Assembly (NCBI GenBank): GCA_032988165.1
Contig: JANTQF010000043.1
Coordinates: 1 to 64,000, forward strand
Direction of reading: 5' to 3'
DNA: 64,000 nucleotides
From: Emmonsiellopsis sp. PD_33
Taxonomy: Eukaryota > Ascomycota > Eurotiomycetes > Onygenales > Ajellomycetaceae
Shown here one piece after another: positions 37,229 through 49,741 of this stretch. Each line of letters begins with the position of its first letter. Within the stretch, counting starts at the first letter, position 1. The notes beneath the pieces were generated by a model. The model was not told where the DNA came from and did not search any database. It worked only from the letters and a program-made list of their open reading frames with translations. The translations under genes were made by a program, and so were the position numbers.

Positions 37229-40200
37229 TCAGCGCATAGACGGTCTGTATTGGTAAAATAATTAGATTAAGAATCGAAAAATTTCTGGTCTAGACCATTC
37301 CCGTGGCCCAATATTATCACGGGTTCCGAGAGGACGAAACAGCGGAGAAGGAGAGACGAAGTTGGTGGGGCCAATTTTCGAAAGAGAGGGAGAGTCACTT
37401 ATTAATAGAAAGCAAAGGAGAGCCTGACGAAAAATCACGCTGGGGTTATGCCGCTAATAACGAGAAACCAGCGACTTGGGATCAGAAAAAGAAAGACAGA
37501 GGGTGGCAACCAAAACCAAACTTCCGGGGACAACGGCTGAGTTCCACATTAAGGAGAAGATGCCGGGCGGGTCTCCCCCCAAGAGCCACTTTTATGGGTC
37601 GTGTCCCCAGAAAACGGCGTTTGGTTGCTCGGAAAGCACCACCTGCGGTCTGGGATGGGGCATCAAATCCCAGAGCAGTGGTAACGGGTTGTTTAGTCGA
37701 GCACCCCAACTTCCAAGAGCACAACCCCCAGCGTCGATTGGCCAAAGATCCTGCAGGAGGGACTAAAAAAACACCCAGCACCGGCCCGGGTGTTCCTCAT
37801 GGCTCCACCAACCGGGTGAAAATGAAACAGCATGGGCAGTCTTGGGTCTTGACTCTTGGGACGCTGCAATTTTGATAACAGCTCCCACACCGCACCGGCG
37901 AGGCTTGCAGATAGATGCCTGTCTGTATGAACCTTAAATGTATGGGAGAGAACAGGGGGTTATCAGAACTAGCAAGGAAGCATTCATTATTGTTGCAGCG
38001 TTGCTTCGCTCAGACTGGAATGCCATTTTTATGTGTCCTTTGCACGCGAACCGTGTCGTCATCTTGTGCCAACGCTAGCCTCCGAGCGATCAGTTTGGCA
38101 TTGGCAACTGGAAGTGGATGCTGTCGGACGCTAGGGACGACAAGGGTTGTCGATGGCCATTTCTTTGCTCCCAATCAGGCCGTCAAAAAAGCGGTGGGCG
38201 GCTTGGCCTGCCCCGCTGAGACTGGCCAGTGTGAAGGCCATATCATATTTCATGAAGCCATATCACATTGTGGATTGAATGGTGCCACCTGGAACTTGGA
38301 AGACTGCTTTGAGAGATCACCACCGATGCACGGATCCATCCTCGCCAGGTCTTTGTTAACTACTCCGTATTTTTTTCGGGCCTGGGTGTGGTGTTGCCAG
38401 TTGGTGACGATGGAGATAGCTCCACGATCGCGTGCTTTCCAGGGCTACATCCATGGATTGTTTTGACTTTCCCAACAGCCATCGATCGAGGCTCAACCCC
38501 CGCACACGCCGATTAACGTGCTTCACCGGGCGAAGGATATTTATCTCTGCCCATTTACATTCATTTTCCAACTTTCTTGGCATCCTAGTCGTAGCTTTAA
38601 GAGTTGCACTAGATATTTGAACCAATATACGTCAGTACAGAAAATTCAAAGGCATTCCAAATACCCCCACGTAATAAAAGAAGAACAGGCACAGTCAAGC
38701 GTACCTGTGTACTCCGTATTCAGATCGTAATTTAGGACCTCAAGACAAAGGCTGTCTGCAACAAACTTGCAATTGGCTTTTGACCTCGCAGGACAAGGAA
38801 TGCGCCAAAAAGGTTTCTTCACCACAGCCAGAAGAAGCGTGGATGTGGGCAAATGACGTGGTTGAGAAGAACGTGGCTGGTGATTGGGGTTCCTATAGAG
38901 ATTAACCGTACATTCCTAATGTTTTGGGATCAACTTAGGCCTGGAGCAATTAGGTTAGCTATGATATGAGTACTAGTAGTTAACAAAATGGATATTTCAA
39001 CGAAGGCCCGCATTTGGGAAGAGTGACAGTTATCCCCCAGGGCCAAATGTCTGTACTTTGAGCTTGGTTTCCTGAAGTGAACCTAGGGCTCTGACATATT
39101 GGAGACGCCACTTCTGTGGTTAATGGTGTAGTGATTGAAAGAGGCCACAAAATCCGCGAAAGGGCGACCTGCTCTATTTTCAGATCTGGAGCCGTGCATG
39201 ATGTTGATATCGGGGTCGCATTTCGACAGGCTTGCCCGAAGCTTGGAAACTGGCACATTCAAGGGAGGGCCGGCGCGTCGTTACTCCATCCCCAGAAAAT
39301 ATTCGACTAAACTCCCAATGGGAGCTTTAGGAACCGGAAGATTGAAAGGTTGGTCTTGGTTTCGATCATCGATGGAAATTTTTCCTGGGCCAATGTGCTT
39401 GAATTCTTTCTGTCAGGAGCTTTGTGTGCAAGGTGGAAATTGCTGAGCATCGGCTTCTGCCTTCTTTTCCGGATATCTCTGATTGGGCCGTCGATAAAGA
39501 TGTCAACGACAGTCAACGCCTCGAAAGGCAAACACCTGTGACCTCGCCGCAGCCCAAGCCTTAGATTTTGGTTTGGTCAAACCTCAGATGCCCCCGTACC
39601 GCTGGTTGATAACATGAATGCCAATGCATTCCAACGGCCCTTTCCAAAATATGTCAGCGTCTTCCTGCGTCTTTTCTTCATCGAATGGTCTTGATATGAT
39701 ACAGCAGTATCAGGCACTTCGCAAAAGGGCCGATTTTTTCTTTGTATGGTCTGCTATGAGGAAGAATAGCCGGAATGGTCGGGGTGTCGCTAGCAATATC
39801 AGCCACTTCTCTCAAAAACAATTCACGTTGGGAGAAATGCTAGCTTGACATTGCACACCCAGCCGGATGGTTGAGTGAAGTGCGAAGGCACCGTAATAAC
39901 CGTGGAGAACCGTGATAGGAGCAATCGCGCAACGGGCGAGTTTTGCCTTCAGCAGATCCGCCTGTTGAAGGGAAATCTATGCCGCTCCCAGCGATTCCCA
40001 GTACCCGGAACCCATTTGCAAGGATTAATGAGTCCTAGAGGCTTTATTTGGGGCTGTACCTCTGTTCGATTGTTGAAGATCCCTAAAATGGTAATCTATT
40101 ACAATTGTGGGTAAAACAAGAGGTTGGATGAGAGAAGTTTATTTAATCCATTGTGTGGAACCGGCCCAACTTTATTAACCACCGGCAATGAACCTTAAAA

Positions 40201-41415
40201 CAACCACTGGATATCAGCACCCGGGAGTATAATTCCTCTATTGGTTGTCTCTTGTATGGTTATTTGTTTTTAACCTCTAGTTTGGGCTTGAACCCTCTGA
40301 ATCCGAAATGCTGGATCAAATGGGATCAATTCCGAAACGTGCATGCTGTTTCATTTTCAGGGGACCGAATTACCGCCTCGCTCCGAGTCGAAATGACGGT
40401 TACAATAACTAATCAACTATTCATAGCCAGATTGCCACAAACGGCCACCCTGTTTAGTTATTCACGTTAATAAGCAGTCTGCAGCACCTGAAGGCAGAAT
40501 CCCCTATTTCTGGCTGCATGGCCGTATTCGTGACATCAGCTTGATCAAGGGGGTAAAATGTTATATGGTAGAGCTTAATTGCAATTCTTCATGAAATGAA
40601 CCCATGACATTACGGCATGGAGCACAACATGGAGACGAAGTTCTCGGAGCCCGACTTTAACCCGTTATTAATTAGTTACTAGCTTGGTCAAGGGGCTTAT
40701 TATTTAGCGTCCAGCGAGCCAAAAGAGGCCAACCTACCGCTAAAAGTTTCACTGGCGGGATATTGTTATATTCCATTCTCGCTTTCCGGCGAAAATGTTC
40801 ATTTTTTGCTCATCTCTACCCCCTTCACATTCTGTCATAACAAATGAGCCATTCGGCTTTGGGCATTGCTCGTCTCCCAATTCATGCCCTACGTCCGACA
40901 ATATCCCCCCCCCCCCCGAGTCTAACGGAGTCTAGAGGGGTGAACATGCATTCATCTAACCGTACTACAAAAAAAAGTCCAAACAAATTCTCACCTGCCA
41001 CAAACTTTTGCCTTTTTTACCCTCTTATTAAAGGCGTGGCCAGCTTTCACCTCGCCCCTTTCAGCGGCGACTTCACGGCGTTCATTTGTTTAGCTGCACC
41101 TTTTGACTTTTGATACCCTTGCTGCAGCATCGGCGCGGCTACCGCGCAACCTGACCCTGTATTTACTGGGGATGATTCGTGCTCTGTAAAGACGTGGTGT
41201 GGTTTTCTCCTCCTCCTCTGCGTCGTGGATGCCCAAGAAGTTGATTGATACCTGACCTTACGAATTTTTGATTCGATTTTTCCTTTCTAGATACCGTTTG
41301 AAACTGTACGAAGTACGGATATGAAAGGGAAACTGGCCTAGTTGTGTGACTGGCTGCTAACAAGAGGCAGGCGCCGTATTAGCAGAATATATATGGTGGG
41401 AAGCATTTCGCCAGA
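37229..41415. other. Gene-poor stretch, 4.2 kb
   Basis: No gene with family support. Frames 37303-37875 (starts GTG), 37915-38466, 38980-39258 (-), 39135-39446 and 39618-39848 are short, overlap on opposite strands and are broken by stops when extended. Two TACTCCGTAT motifs occur (38361, 38710). A C-run lies near 40903-40917. It could contain a decayed gene or a species-specific gene with introns, but I cannot show either. Confidence 0.45.
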
Positions 41416-43184
41416 ATGATGCCATATATTCTTGTCACAATATGCTGCGCGTTCGCTGCATTGGGCTCGTTCCTATTTGGTTATGATTCAGGAATTATTG
41501 CTTCCAGTATTGCGCAGGATGACTTCGTGGGACGATTTGGTGGACAACTGGATGATGCCACTACCGGTGGTATTGTTTCTTCCTTCACGGGTATGTTCTC
41601 ATTTTATATTTGGATGGTGACCTTGTTCAGCGAGGATCACGTAACTATACATATCTGCCTCTTTAGTTTGCTTTTACCACATTTTGAGAGTGACTCGAGT
41701 AGCTGACATGTGCTGTTTAATACCTTAGGGGGGGCTATTGTTGGATCTATTGGAGTATCATATTTATCAGACGCATACGGCCGACGAGTAACTATTTTCG
41801 TCGGCGGAGTCCTCGCAGCTTTCGGAGGCGCATTGCAGGGTGGTGCAGTTACCATTGCTATGCTGGTAGCCGGGCGCTTTATTGCGGGCTTAGCAATAGG
41901 ATTAATGTCCGCTACTGTTCCGGTATATTGCGTACGTTCTTGTCGCTCCTTTCCCCTTCTACGCTGGCTACCAAAAGACGTGTTAATTTTCTCCGCTCTG
42001 GATAGTCCGAAGTTGCACCCCCTCAGATTCGAGGCTTACTTGCTGGGATACAACAGTGGATGATAGGCTGCGGATTTGTTGTTGCTGTAAGTTTTTGCCA
42101 TATATACTGAGGCACCATCGGAAAGGAAAAGAGTTGAAGCTAACCCCTGAGAAATCAGCAATGGGTCGGTTATGGCTGTTCCCAATACAAGAGCTCTTTC
42201 TCCTGGCGCTTTCCTCTAAGCTTCCAGGCCTTTCCCGCCATATTCCTTGCATTTGGCGCGTTATTCCTCCCGGAAACCCCCCGCTGGCTTATTGGGCATG
42301 GGAAGCCAGAAGCTGGCCTCAAAGTGCTTATCCGCCTACACTCAAATCACAAGCATACCAACAACGAGCTGGTCCACCACGAGTACGAGCAAATTCGCGA
42401 CACTATTGCCCGAGAACAACAAGAAACGACCAAATCATGGCGTGAAATCCTCATTACCCGCCCGAGCTGGCGACGCCGTATCCTCCTCGCTAGCGGCATC
42501 CAAGCATTCACCCAATGCTCCGGCGTCAACGTGATCAACTACTACGGTCCGCGCATCTACGCCACTTTAGGCTTTTCCACCTCCAACGCGCTCATGATTA
42601 TAGGCATATCCGGAGCCTTGTCCCAGACCTGGAACACCGTCTGCCTGGGACTTCTTGACAACGTCGGTCGACGCAAGCTGCTCATCCCCTCCTTACTAGG
42701 TATGGGCGCCACATTATGCGTCGAGGCAACTCTATCCCGCTACTTCGACCCTGATACCTCCACAAACACGCACGCCCTACGTGCCGCAGTCGCCATGTAT
42801 TTCGTCTTTTCATTCTTCTTCACGCCGCTGGGCGTGATATCGTGGATCTATCCGTCGGAAATATTCCCAACGGCGATCCGCGCGCGCGGCACGTCGGTGT
42901 CTACCTTTGTTAATTGGGGATTGAATCTTGTGTTTGCACAGTGTGCGCCTATCGGCTTGTCGAGGCTGGGGTATCGGTTTTTCTACTGTTTTATGGCGTT
43001 TAATTGGGTTGGGGCTGGGCTGGTTTGGTTGGCGTATCCGGAGACGGTGGGGAGGTCGTTGGAAGAGGTTCAGGAGGTGTTCTTGGATGGTGGTACTCTT
43101 CCTGGCGTTGGTAATAGCAACGGTGGGGAGAGCGGGTTAGCCCATCGCGGTGAGTTGAGTGAGGCGGACAAGAGGACGGCGTGA
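41416..43184 (+). CDS. MFS sugar transporter
   Basis: Sugar-porter family proton symporter or facilitator at the plasma membrane. Exons 41416-41590, 41729-41931, 42006-42086, 42159-43184 give 494 aa with twelve predicted helices. Helix 1 starts almost at the N-terminus (ILVTICCAFAALGSFLFGYDSG). Family motifs: SDAYGRR between helices 2 and 3, VPVYCSEVAPPQIRG after helix 4, LPETPRWLIGHGK after helix 6, QCSGVNVINYYGP in helix 7, DNVGRRKLL between helices 8 and 9, and WIYPSEIFPTAIRARG after helix 10. The Q-x-G and PETPRWL motifs favour hexose transport, but substrate cannot be read from sequence. The C-terminal tail is about 40 residues, hydrophilic. Confidence 0.92.
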
Positions 43185-43917
43185 TGGGGAAGAAGGTAGA
43201 GGTGGTAGAATGATGAAGATATATGTGGCCAACTTGTTACGGAAAGGGGGGATCGGGCTGTAGGGAATATATGCTCCCCTATATCTACGGAGCACTTCAT
43301 TTATTTTTCTATGAGAGAGGGATCGCGTCCTATCCTGCATGCTATTATGGTATTCAATATATAAGAAGCACATTTCAATTCATTCGTTAATATTCCTATT
43401 ATGTCTCCTTGCATCAATCCCTCACTTCATACTCTGGCTGGATATCGGATATACGAAAAGATGCAATTCCATGCACATTATGCATACATATGAGTATGGG
43501 GTAGAATTAAAAGTACATACATACATAGTTGGCTGAAAACCTCGCAATATTTAGACCTGTACAGTACAATTATTTTTCCCTTATTCATCACAAGAAGAGG
43601 TGTGAAAGAAGGCCCAAATAAGGACATGGTAAGCTAGGGGATATGTAAGTTGAAAAAAGGTGAAGCGACCCCGCCCGCTCTCCTCCCTTATCTAACAGGC
43701 AAGGGGAAAGAAAGACGGCCAAGATAATAGTCTTGGAGTCAGTCAAAAGGGGCATAGCAACATTAGTAACATGAAATAAATAAAGGAATGAATGAATGAA
43801 ACATGGGGCGCCATTTGTAGTTGAATAAGTTCCTAATACCTCCGCTCTCGTGAAAACATCATCGGAAAAGCTATTACCTGGCTAAGACGCGCTTTTTCTT
43901 AACCAGATCTCCGACCC
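43185..43917. other. Tail-to-tail intergenic region (MFS / GPI protein)
   Basis: A 733-bp gap between convergent stop codons, AT-rich, with ATGTAT/CATA repeats. No gene is seen. Confidence 0.6.
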
Positions 43918-45379
43918 CTAAAATTGAGCTATGCCGGCAAGAAAGAGGCTTGCGGCAATGAAGGCCATCGAGCCTTGGGAAAGCGACGAAGCAGCCCCCG
44001 TGTATATGGGTTGGTAGGGCTCAACGCCAGAACCGCTTGGGCGGTAGGTGGTCAGGGTTGATGGTGGGTAGGTTGGGATGGTGGTGTTGTAGCCAGGGTA
44101 GGTGGGGTTTGGGGAGTAGGTACTGGGCTTAGGAGGGTTGGCAGGGTAGGTGGGCGAAACCGGGCAGATGGTGGTGTAGATTGGGATAGTCTTGGTGACA
44201 TATCCGCCAGGGCCGCTGCCAGATGGGCAGTTGGTAACGGTGGGAGGGCACTTGGTGACTGTCTCGACGGTTGTACTGTAAAAAGTGGACGTGGTGTAAG
44301 TGGGCTCTACCGATGGAGGAGCAGAGGTCGGGTAGGAAGTTGGGTTGGTGGGATAAACATCCGATGAGGATGGAACAGGGTAGGCTCCAGTTGGATATGC
44401 ACCAGTTGGATATGCACCAGTTGGATATGCACCAGTTGGATATGCACCAGTTGGATATGCACCAGTTGGATATGCACCAGTTGGTTCAGGACCAGTTGAG
44501 TAAGTGTCAGTTGGCTTGTGACCAGAGGGATAAGGTTCAGTAGGCTCGGGCTCTGCAGGATAAGTCTCGGCTGGATAAGTTTCCACGGGGTGGGTATGGG
44601 CGGGATAAGTTTCAGTAGGCTCGGGCTCTGCAGGATAAGTCTCGGCTGGATAAGTTTCCACGGGGTGGGTATGGGCGGGATAAGTTGGCTTTCCAGTAGG
44701 ATAATCATCACAGTCGAAGTCAATATGATGGAGAGCAATGAAGGTGAAATCGATATCAACAGATGCCTCCAGCTCGAAGCTGACGGAGACGGCACCGCCG
44801 CAATGAGTGTTCTTAATCACAGTGCCCTCAGGCTTGCAGTGCGATTTTTGTTTGCAGATAGACCCATCGGGCATTGTAAAGTGGATTTCAAGATCAGTTT
44901 CAACTTCAACACTGAGCTCGAATTTTTTGACCCAGAAGCCGCCATCCTTGCCAAAAGAGGGGAATGCGATGCCCTTGCCGACTTTCGCTTCAATGACTTT
45001 GTTGCTCTAAAGCGAGAAAATAAGCATGCGCTGCCATTATACGTTTCTCAGAGGCTCCCATGCATACCTTGAACATGCTCTCGATGCCCTTGCCGAAGAA
45101 GTTCTTGTACCCGAAGTCCTTACGTGAGAAACCCTTGAACTCGAACCCCTTCCAGAAAGAGAAGTCCCCGAGAGGAATGTCGCCGCAATCGAGGCCATGC
45201 TTTTCTGGTTCGCTACAATGACCCTTGCTTGGCCAGTTGAACTATCAAATATCCAAATGAGTGGTTAGATATAGCCAGACGGGTCCATATAGATATAGCC
45301 GGGCCCAATAACTCACGGTAGCGTTTGCCTGTTGCAAGGCCAGAGCAGATAACAAAACGGAGCCGAACGTAAACTTCAT
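43918..45379 (-). CDS. GPI-anchored, Pro/Thr-rich repeat surface protein
   Basis: Secreted protein likely anchored in plasma membrane or cell wall; exact role unknown. Exons 45379-45317, 45241-45068, 45006-43918 give 441 aa. Signal peptide [20 protein letters not shown]. The N-terminal domain (about 21-155) is aromatic and Cys-containing ([26 protein letters not shown]). Then come two copies of a 25-residue repeat ([20 protein letters not shown]...) and about seven YPTGA pentapeptides. A Ser/Thr/Pro-rich stalk ([18 protein letters not shown]) follows, and the end [30 protein letters not shown] tail has the small-residue site plus hydrophobic segment of a GPI signal. Heavy O-glycosylation is expected. 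Confidence 0.88.
44386..44490. repeat. 15-bp coding minisatellite (YPTGA)n
   Basis: Seven tandem 15-bp units of the type ACCAGTTGGATATGC on the plus strand; five (44401-44475) are identical, the first differs slightly and the last is degenerate. In the minus-strand gene each unit encodes a YPTGA pentapeptide. Near-perfect units suggest recent copy-number change. Confidence 0.95.
44536..44685. repeat. 75-bp tandem duplication within the GPI-protein gene
   Basis: Two adjacent 75-bp copies (44536-44610 and 44611-44685) that look identical by eye. Each encodes 25 residues ([16 protein letters not shown] plus AEPEPTE) of the surface protein. Confidence 0.92.
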
Positions 45380-47438
45380 ATTGAACGAGTGACGGAGACG
45401 GGTAGACAAAGATTAGAAATATTAGATTTCAATAATGAAATCGTACGGGAAGGAGTGTAGATTATTTATTAAGGAGTGACGTGATTCCAGCCTGAACGAG
45501 TGATTGCTGGAAATAAAAAATGACGGTTAACGAAGAGAAAGGGATGGGAAGGAAAGATTAACGGGTCTTTGAGATCCAGGGACAAGACAGTTCTTATAGA
45601 CGAATTGGTTCTGGGTCAGGGAAATACAAACCCCTGGGAATGGAACAGCACTACTCCGTATATTCAGCCTCATGGCTGGGAGCCCTCAGGGGTAGACTAT
45701 CTAACTTTCAGGAACAGGAAGAGAGATGGACCTCGGTGCCTGGCATCAAAATTAGCCGGCTCGACATAGTCTCAAAGGCCCTGGCATGATGGCTGATTTT
45801 GCTCCTTGGGATAGGCCTGGGTCAAACACCATCTCTCCAGGGGTGCAGGGCTGACGATGTCTAAAGGCCTAGGCCCATCGAATCCAAACATCCATCGGTC
45901 TTGCTCCATCGTTCTTGAAGAGGCCGATCTTATTTGGCTTCTACCCGCTTTGCCAGAGCGGGCAATCACCAGTGTAGCTTATCGTTAGACTGTTATTAGT
46001 CCGCTGTCCCTATTCACAATCGGTAAGCGGACGTGCAAGCGCGGGGTGGGGAGGGTGAGATTATGTCGTATCGTTTGGCAAATTCTGATTTTTTTTCCCC
46101 AGGGGGCTGTTTCCGTAACTTATGCATGCATGAATTCGCAGCCGACTGAGACATTTTTTTCGTGGCTTTTTTCTGCTCAAGCGAACTGGCCTACGGTGCT
46201 TCCTCGTTCCACGGCTAGCATTGGCTGGAGGGCTGATTGAAATGAAGCGCACGTGAGTAATAAATGCGACGAATAATCATTAATCAATATCCCATGGCGT
46301 GATGGTTTCCTTTCCGTTTGTTACCTTGATCGCGTGGCTAATGATCTGATAAAAGAGCCAAGAGCGAGGGAGGGAGCGCACAGTTGAAGCACAGCTGGGG
46401 CCCGGAACCGTCCCCGTTTGTGTCAATCAATTTCTTTCCCCGCACTTTTATTAGTTGATCGACCGCCATGATCATATTTTTATGTTTCGTTGTCAGTCGC
46501 CTGGATATATTAGTATTGAACAGTGCTTTCAAACCGCCCAGTTTTCAAGCCGAACATCCTGGCCGCGCGAACGGATAGATATGAAATTTGTCATGCTGGC
46601 GTGTTGATATTACCATGATCCTTCTCGCAGAGACAAGAGTTCAGCAGGCCAGGGGCCCATCGCATGATTGGGCAGACCTCCATCCAGCAATGTGAAAGAA
46701 TACGAAAAGTCATCAACCGTTGCATGATGGGACGTGACCAGTCAGCACGGCCACACCAGGGAACGCTTAGCCGGTCCTCGGCAACAAATGCAGGATGAAT
46801 CGGAGTCTAGACCAAGCTGCAAATCGCAAAACTGAGGAAGACAGGCCAAACAGACGTTCGTGCATATTATTAGGTTAGTCAACTTTCATGCTACCGGGTT
46901 CGTTTGCGGCGGCCAAGACTGATTTTCAATAGTGTCTGTTAAAATAGAAAACAAGAACCTTTGATTGTTGAAGCGGAGTTATTAGCGAAGTGCTTACGAT
47001 GTAATCCACATTTATCAGCAGTGGTTTTCCCAGGTGTCGCCGCCTCTGCCTCTGCCAATGTTTGTAGTATCTTTTCCTGATCCCGTGAATGAAGAGGAAT
47101 AAGCACCTGGGCAGCGTTGATATTGACCAGTTTAAGAACTTGAAGAGACCGTTGAAGTTGAAGCTGACGTTGGAACCTGCCTGGTCCGTGCATTTTAACT
47201 AGCCTGCGGTTAATAGTTGATCCGGGTCCACCCCTTTAAAATAAGCCACTGCTTTGTGCTTCGTATCATTCTTCCATCCATTAGGGGGGGATTCTTCGCT
47301 GAACATTTTGCTATCCCACATATCAGAGTTTTGCATTTATTAATTATGATTGCCTGTGGTATTATTATCACCCGAAACATAGTCCACACCATCCTGGCCT
47401 GTTAACAGAAAAGGAAGAAATAAAGAAAAATGACATGT
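45380..47438. other. Intergenic region, 2.1 kb
   Basis: Upstream of the GPI-protein gene and beyond the DUF3712 stop. Only short unrelated frames are seen on either strand. A TACTCCGTAT motif is at 45652. A CACGTG E-box lies near 46250. No gene is supported. Confidence 0.5.
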
Positions 47439-49741
47439 CTATATAAAACCGAGAAGCCCTAGGATTCTGAGTACGAGCTTTGCCACCGTGCTTAACGATT
47501 CCGTATAGTTATCAATGTTACCATCGGGAAGGTCGTTCAATGTCTCGAGGACTGAATCAACTAAACCCGATACAACGTCGCCCAAGAACCCACTGTCATC
47601 ATCCAGGCCCATCACCGATTCAAGGCTATTATCGACAACGCTCATCAAAAGCGGCTTCACTGGCCTTGTCGCGGACACTTTTATTGACTGAAATGCCTTT
47701 TCCCAGTAGGGCAGATGCTTTCCCCGGTACACTACCGTCTCGCCGGCTGCCGAAGCCATGATTAATCCTTTTTTGAGGTACGGGACCTCTGTTTTGAGGA
47801 TTGGGGTGATATCTTCTTCGATATTCCCAACATCTACCATTCCTTTGACGAAAAATGTATTGTTCCCTGGCACGATATCGTTTACGGCCACGAAAGCGCG
47901 GCCCAGCTTTATATCCCCGACCATCACGCCTATGGTTACCTCTCCCTATGATTTGGAATGTGTAAGCGTTCAAATTACTGATAAGCGGAGATACAAATGT
48001 TCTGGTTATGGAATGTAGAGGGTATATACCAGAGTAACGCTAGCTGGTGATGGATTTTGAACCACCACCTCCCCAACGACATTATATCCATCTTCATCAG
48101 GCGGTTGCACGCCAAATTGCTTGATGTCAATTTCCGGGAAATTGTTAAATCCTATTTCTCCAATCTTAGCGATGTCAAGGGATGTGTGAACGGATTGAGA
48201 CTAAGCCCACTCACCGGGTAACTCGACTGCTTTGTTTATATCAATCCAAGTGTTTATAGGAGGCACATGCACTTTCGTCCGCGCCCGGCCGGCTACTCTC
48301 CACGTGGGCTGGTAAGCGACGCGTTCGATTAGCCTTGCAAATTCGTCGAGATTTCCGAGAGTGAGAGTTTGGTTAATAAGCTCAATTCGCTGGTTTGCGT
48401 GAAATGAAAGCTTTGGCAAATCAACCGTCACGATCGGAATAATGTTTGGCTGCGTGTCTTCGAGGAAAAACTCCACGCGCATTGGGTCGAGAGAAACTTT
48501 TACTGCGTCTGGCACTCGAACGTTGCTCATGACGCTGAAGCCGATGCTATCGTTTGTTGGGTTCGACAATGTTACGTTAATGTTGTCAGGAATTGGTGTT
48601 CTGTCAAGAAGAAATCCTCCGAAGGCAGGCGCCGCATATATGAGCCTATAAGACATGATTACCAGTCAGTTTCATAGCTTCTCTATTTTTACTTATCCTT
48701 TTCGCTGCTTTTCCTTTTTACACCCTCTGTTTCTACCGAAGCAGACTATGGGATGGAGCAGAAAGCTGGGTAGGGATTTTCTTACAGAACTGGAATCCCA
48801 ACAGCTAGGAGTACCACCCCGAGGATGCCATAGCATACGAAGTAACTGGCAACATGAGAATTGCCAAATCCTCTTAAGAATAATTAACCAATTTGTTTCT
48901 TTCATCGCTTCATGAATCTCTTTTGGACCACTGTGCTCACTTTATTTTCTTCTTTTTCTTTTTTTCGCCGCTCGGGGATTCCTCGTCTGCTTTGTCGGCT
49001 AGCCCCTTTCCCTTGATTCCCCGCTCTGTCTCTTCTTCTTCTTGTTGTTCTCGATCGCCTGCTCCGACATAGAACCTGTTAACAGGGTTTATCAGTCTCT
49101 TGGTGTTATCGCATTGGAGCATAGATATCGGTTGGCTTCCTTACGGTCGGTTTGTGAAAGCACCAACGTCAAATATCACTGCTAATATACGAAGTCCTCC
49201 CTAATAACAACGCATGTTAGATATATATCCTGCCATAGGCGTATGAGCTCCCACATAAAAGAAGGAGAAAACAAGCAGGTAACAGGTGGTTACATACGAA
49301 AAATGCGCTTGCAAACCACGCCAGAGCACCCAGAAAGGCGAAGGCTGTCCCGGCTTTGTAAGTTGCGCAGTTAACGTCTCCACTGGATCTGAATCCATAG
49401 CAATCGGATTCAAAGAACTAAAGAAAGAAATAACGTTAGTCATAACTGATGGTCTCTCCGAAAGCTTTGCACAGGGCCAGGCGCGAGATACGTACTTGGA
49501 CAATCAACGCAAAAACAGCTGCCACGGTCCATGCTAATGCCCAAAATAAATCATAAACGAAGTTTGGATACGGCGGTATCAACGCTCCTAGAACGCTCAG
49601 GCTTGAAATGACTTCAATGTATATCAGAAAGTCGACATTCCACGCTCGATTCGTGATGAACTTGGCACCCAGACCCAGCACGATTATCGAAGCTGCCAGG
49701 GCCCCAAGCCTCGCGAGAAAGGATAGAGCCGTCAAGATCAT
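47439..49741 (-). CDS. MARVEL-like four-helix domain joined to a TM + DUF3712 protein (possible fusion)
   Basis: Membrane protein of unknown function. Exons 49741-49496, 49417-49298, 49200-49145, 49075-48941, 48872-48786, 48645-48215, 48151-48030, 47945-47439 give 567 aa with every phase closing. Residues 1-140 have four hydrophobic helices of a fungal MARVEL-like protein (ILTALSFLARLGALAASIIVLGLG, TAFAFLGALAWFASAFF). Then an acidic/basic cytosolic tail (GDREQQEEEETERG, GEKKKKKKIK), one more helix (YFVCYGILGVVLLAVGIPVL) and a ~345-residue extracytosolic DUF3712 region (PIPDNINVTLSNPTNDSIGFSV, WIDINKAVELPGFNNF, GEVTIGVMVGDIKLGRAFVAVND). Alternative reading: two genes, a 141-aa MARVEL protein ending at TAA 49143-49141 and a DUF3712 protein from ATG 49122, only 18 bp apart. 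The 69-bp intron 49144-49076 (GTAAGG donor, ACTGAT branch, AACAG acceptor) favours the fusion. Confidence 0.6.

Noticed and set aside
37303..37875. 190-codon plus-strand frame
   Set aside because: Begins with GTG, basic and Pro-rich without domain, a 99-codon frame opposes it; probably chance.
38980..39850. Possible decayed gene on either strand
   Set aside because: Several short frames look vaguely coding but stops interrupt every attempt to join them, and I could not name a family.
49120..49122. ATG at 49122 as start of a separate DUF3712 gene
   Set aside because: Not excluded, but it falls within a well-formed 69-bp intron that joins the flanking exons in frame; kept as the alternative model.
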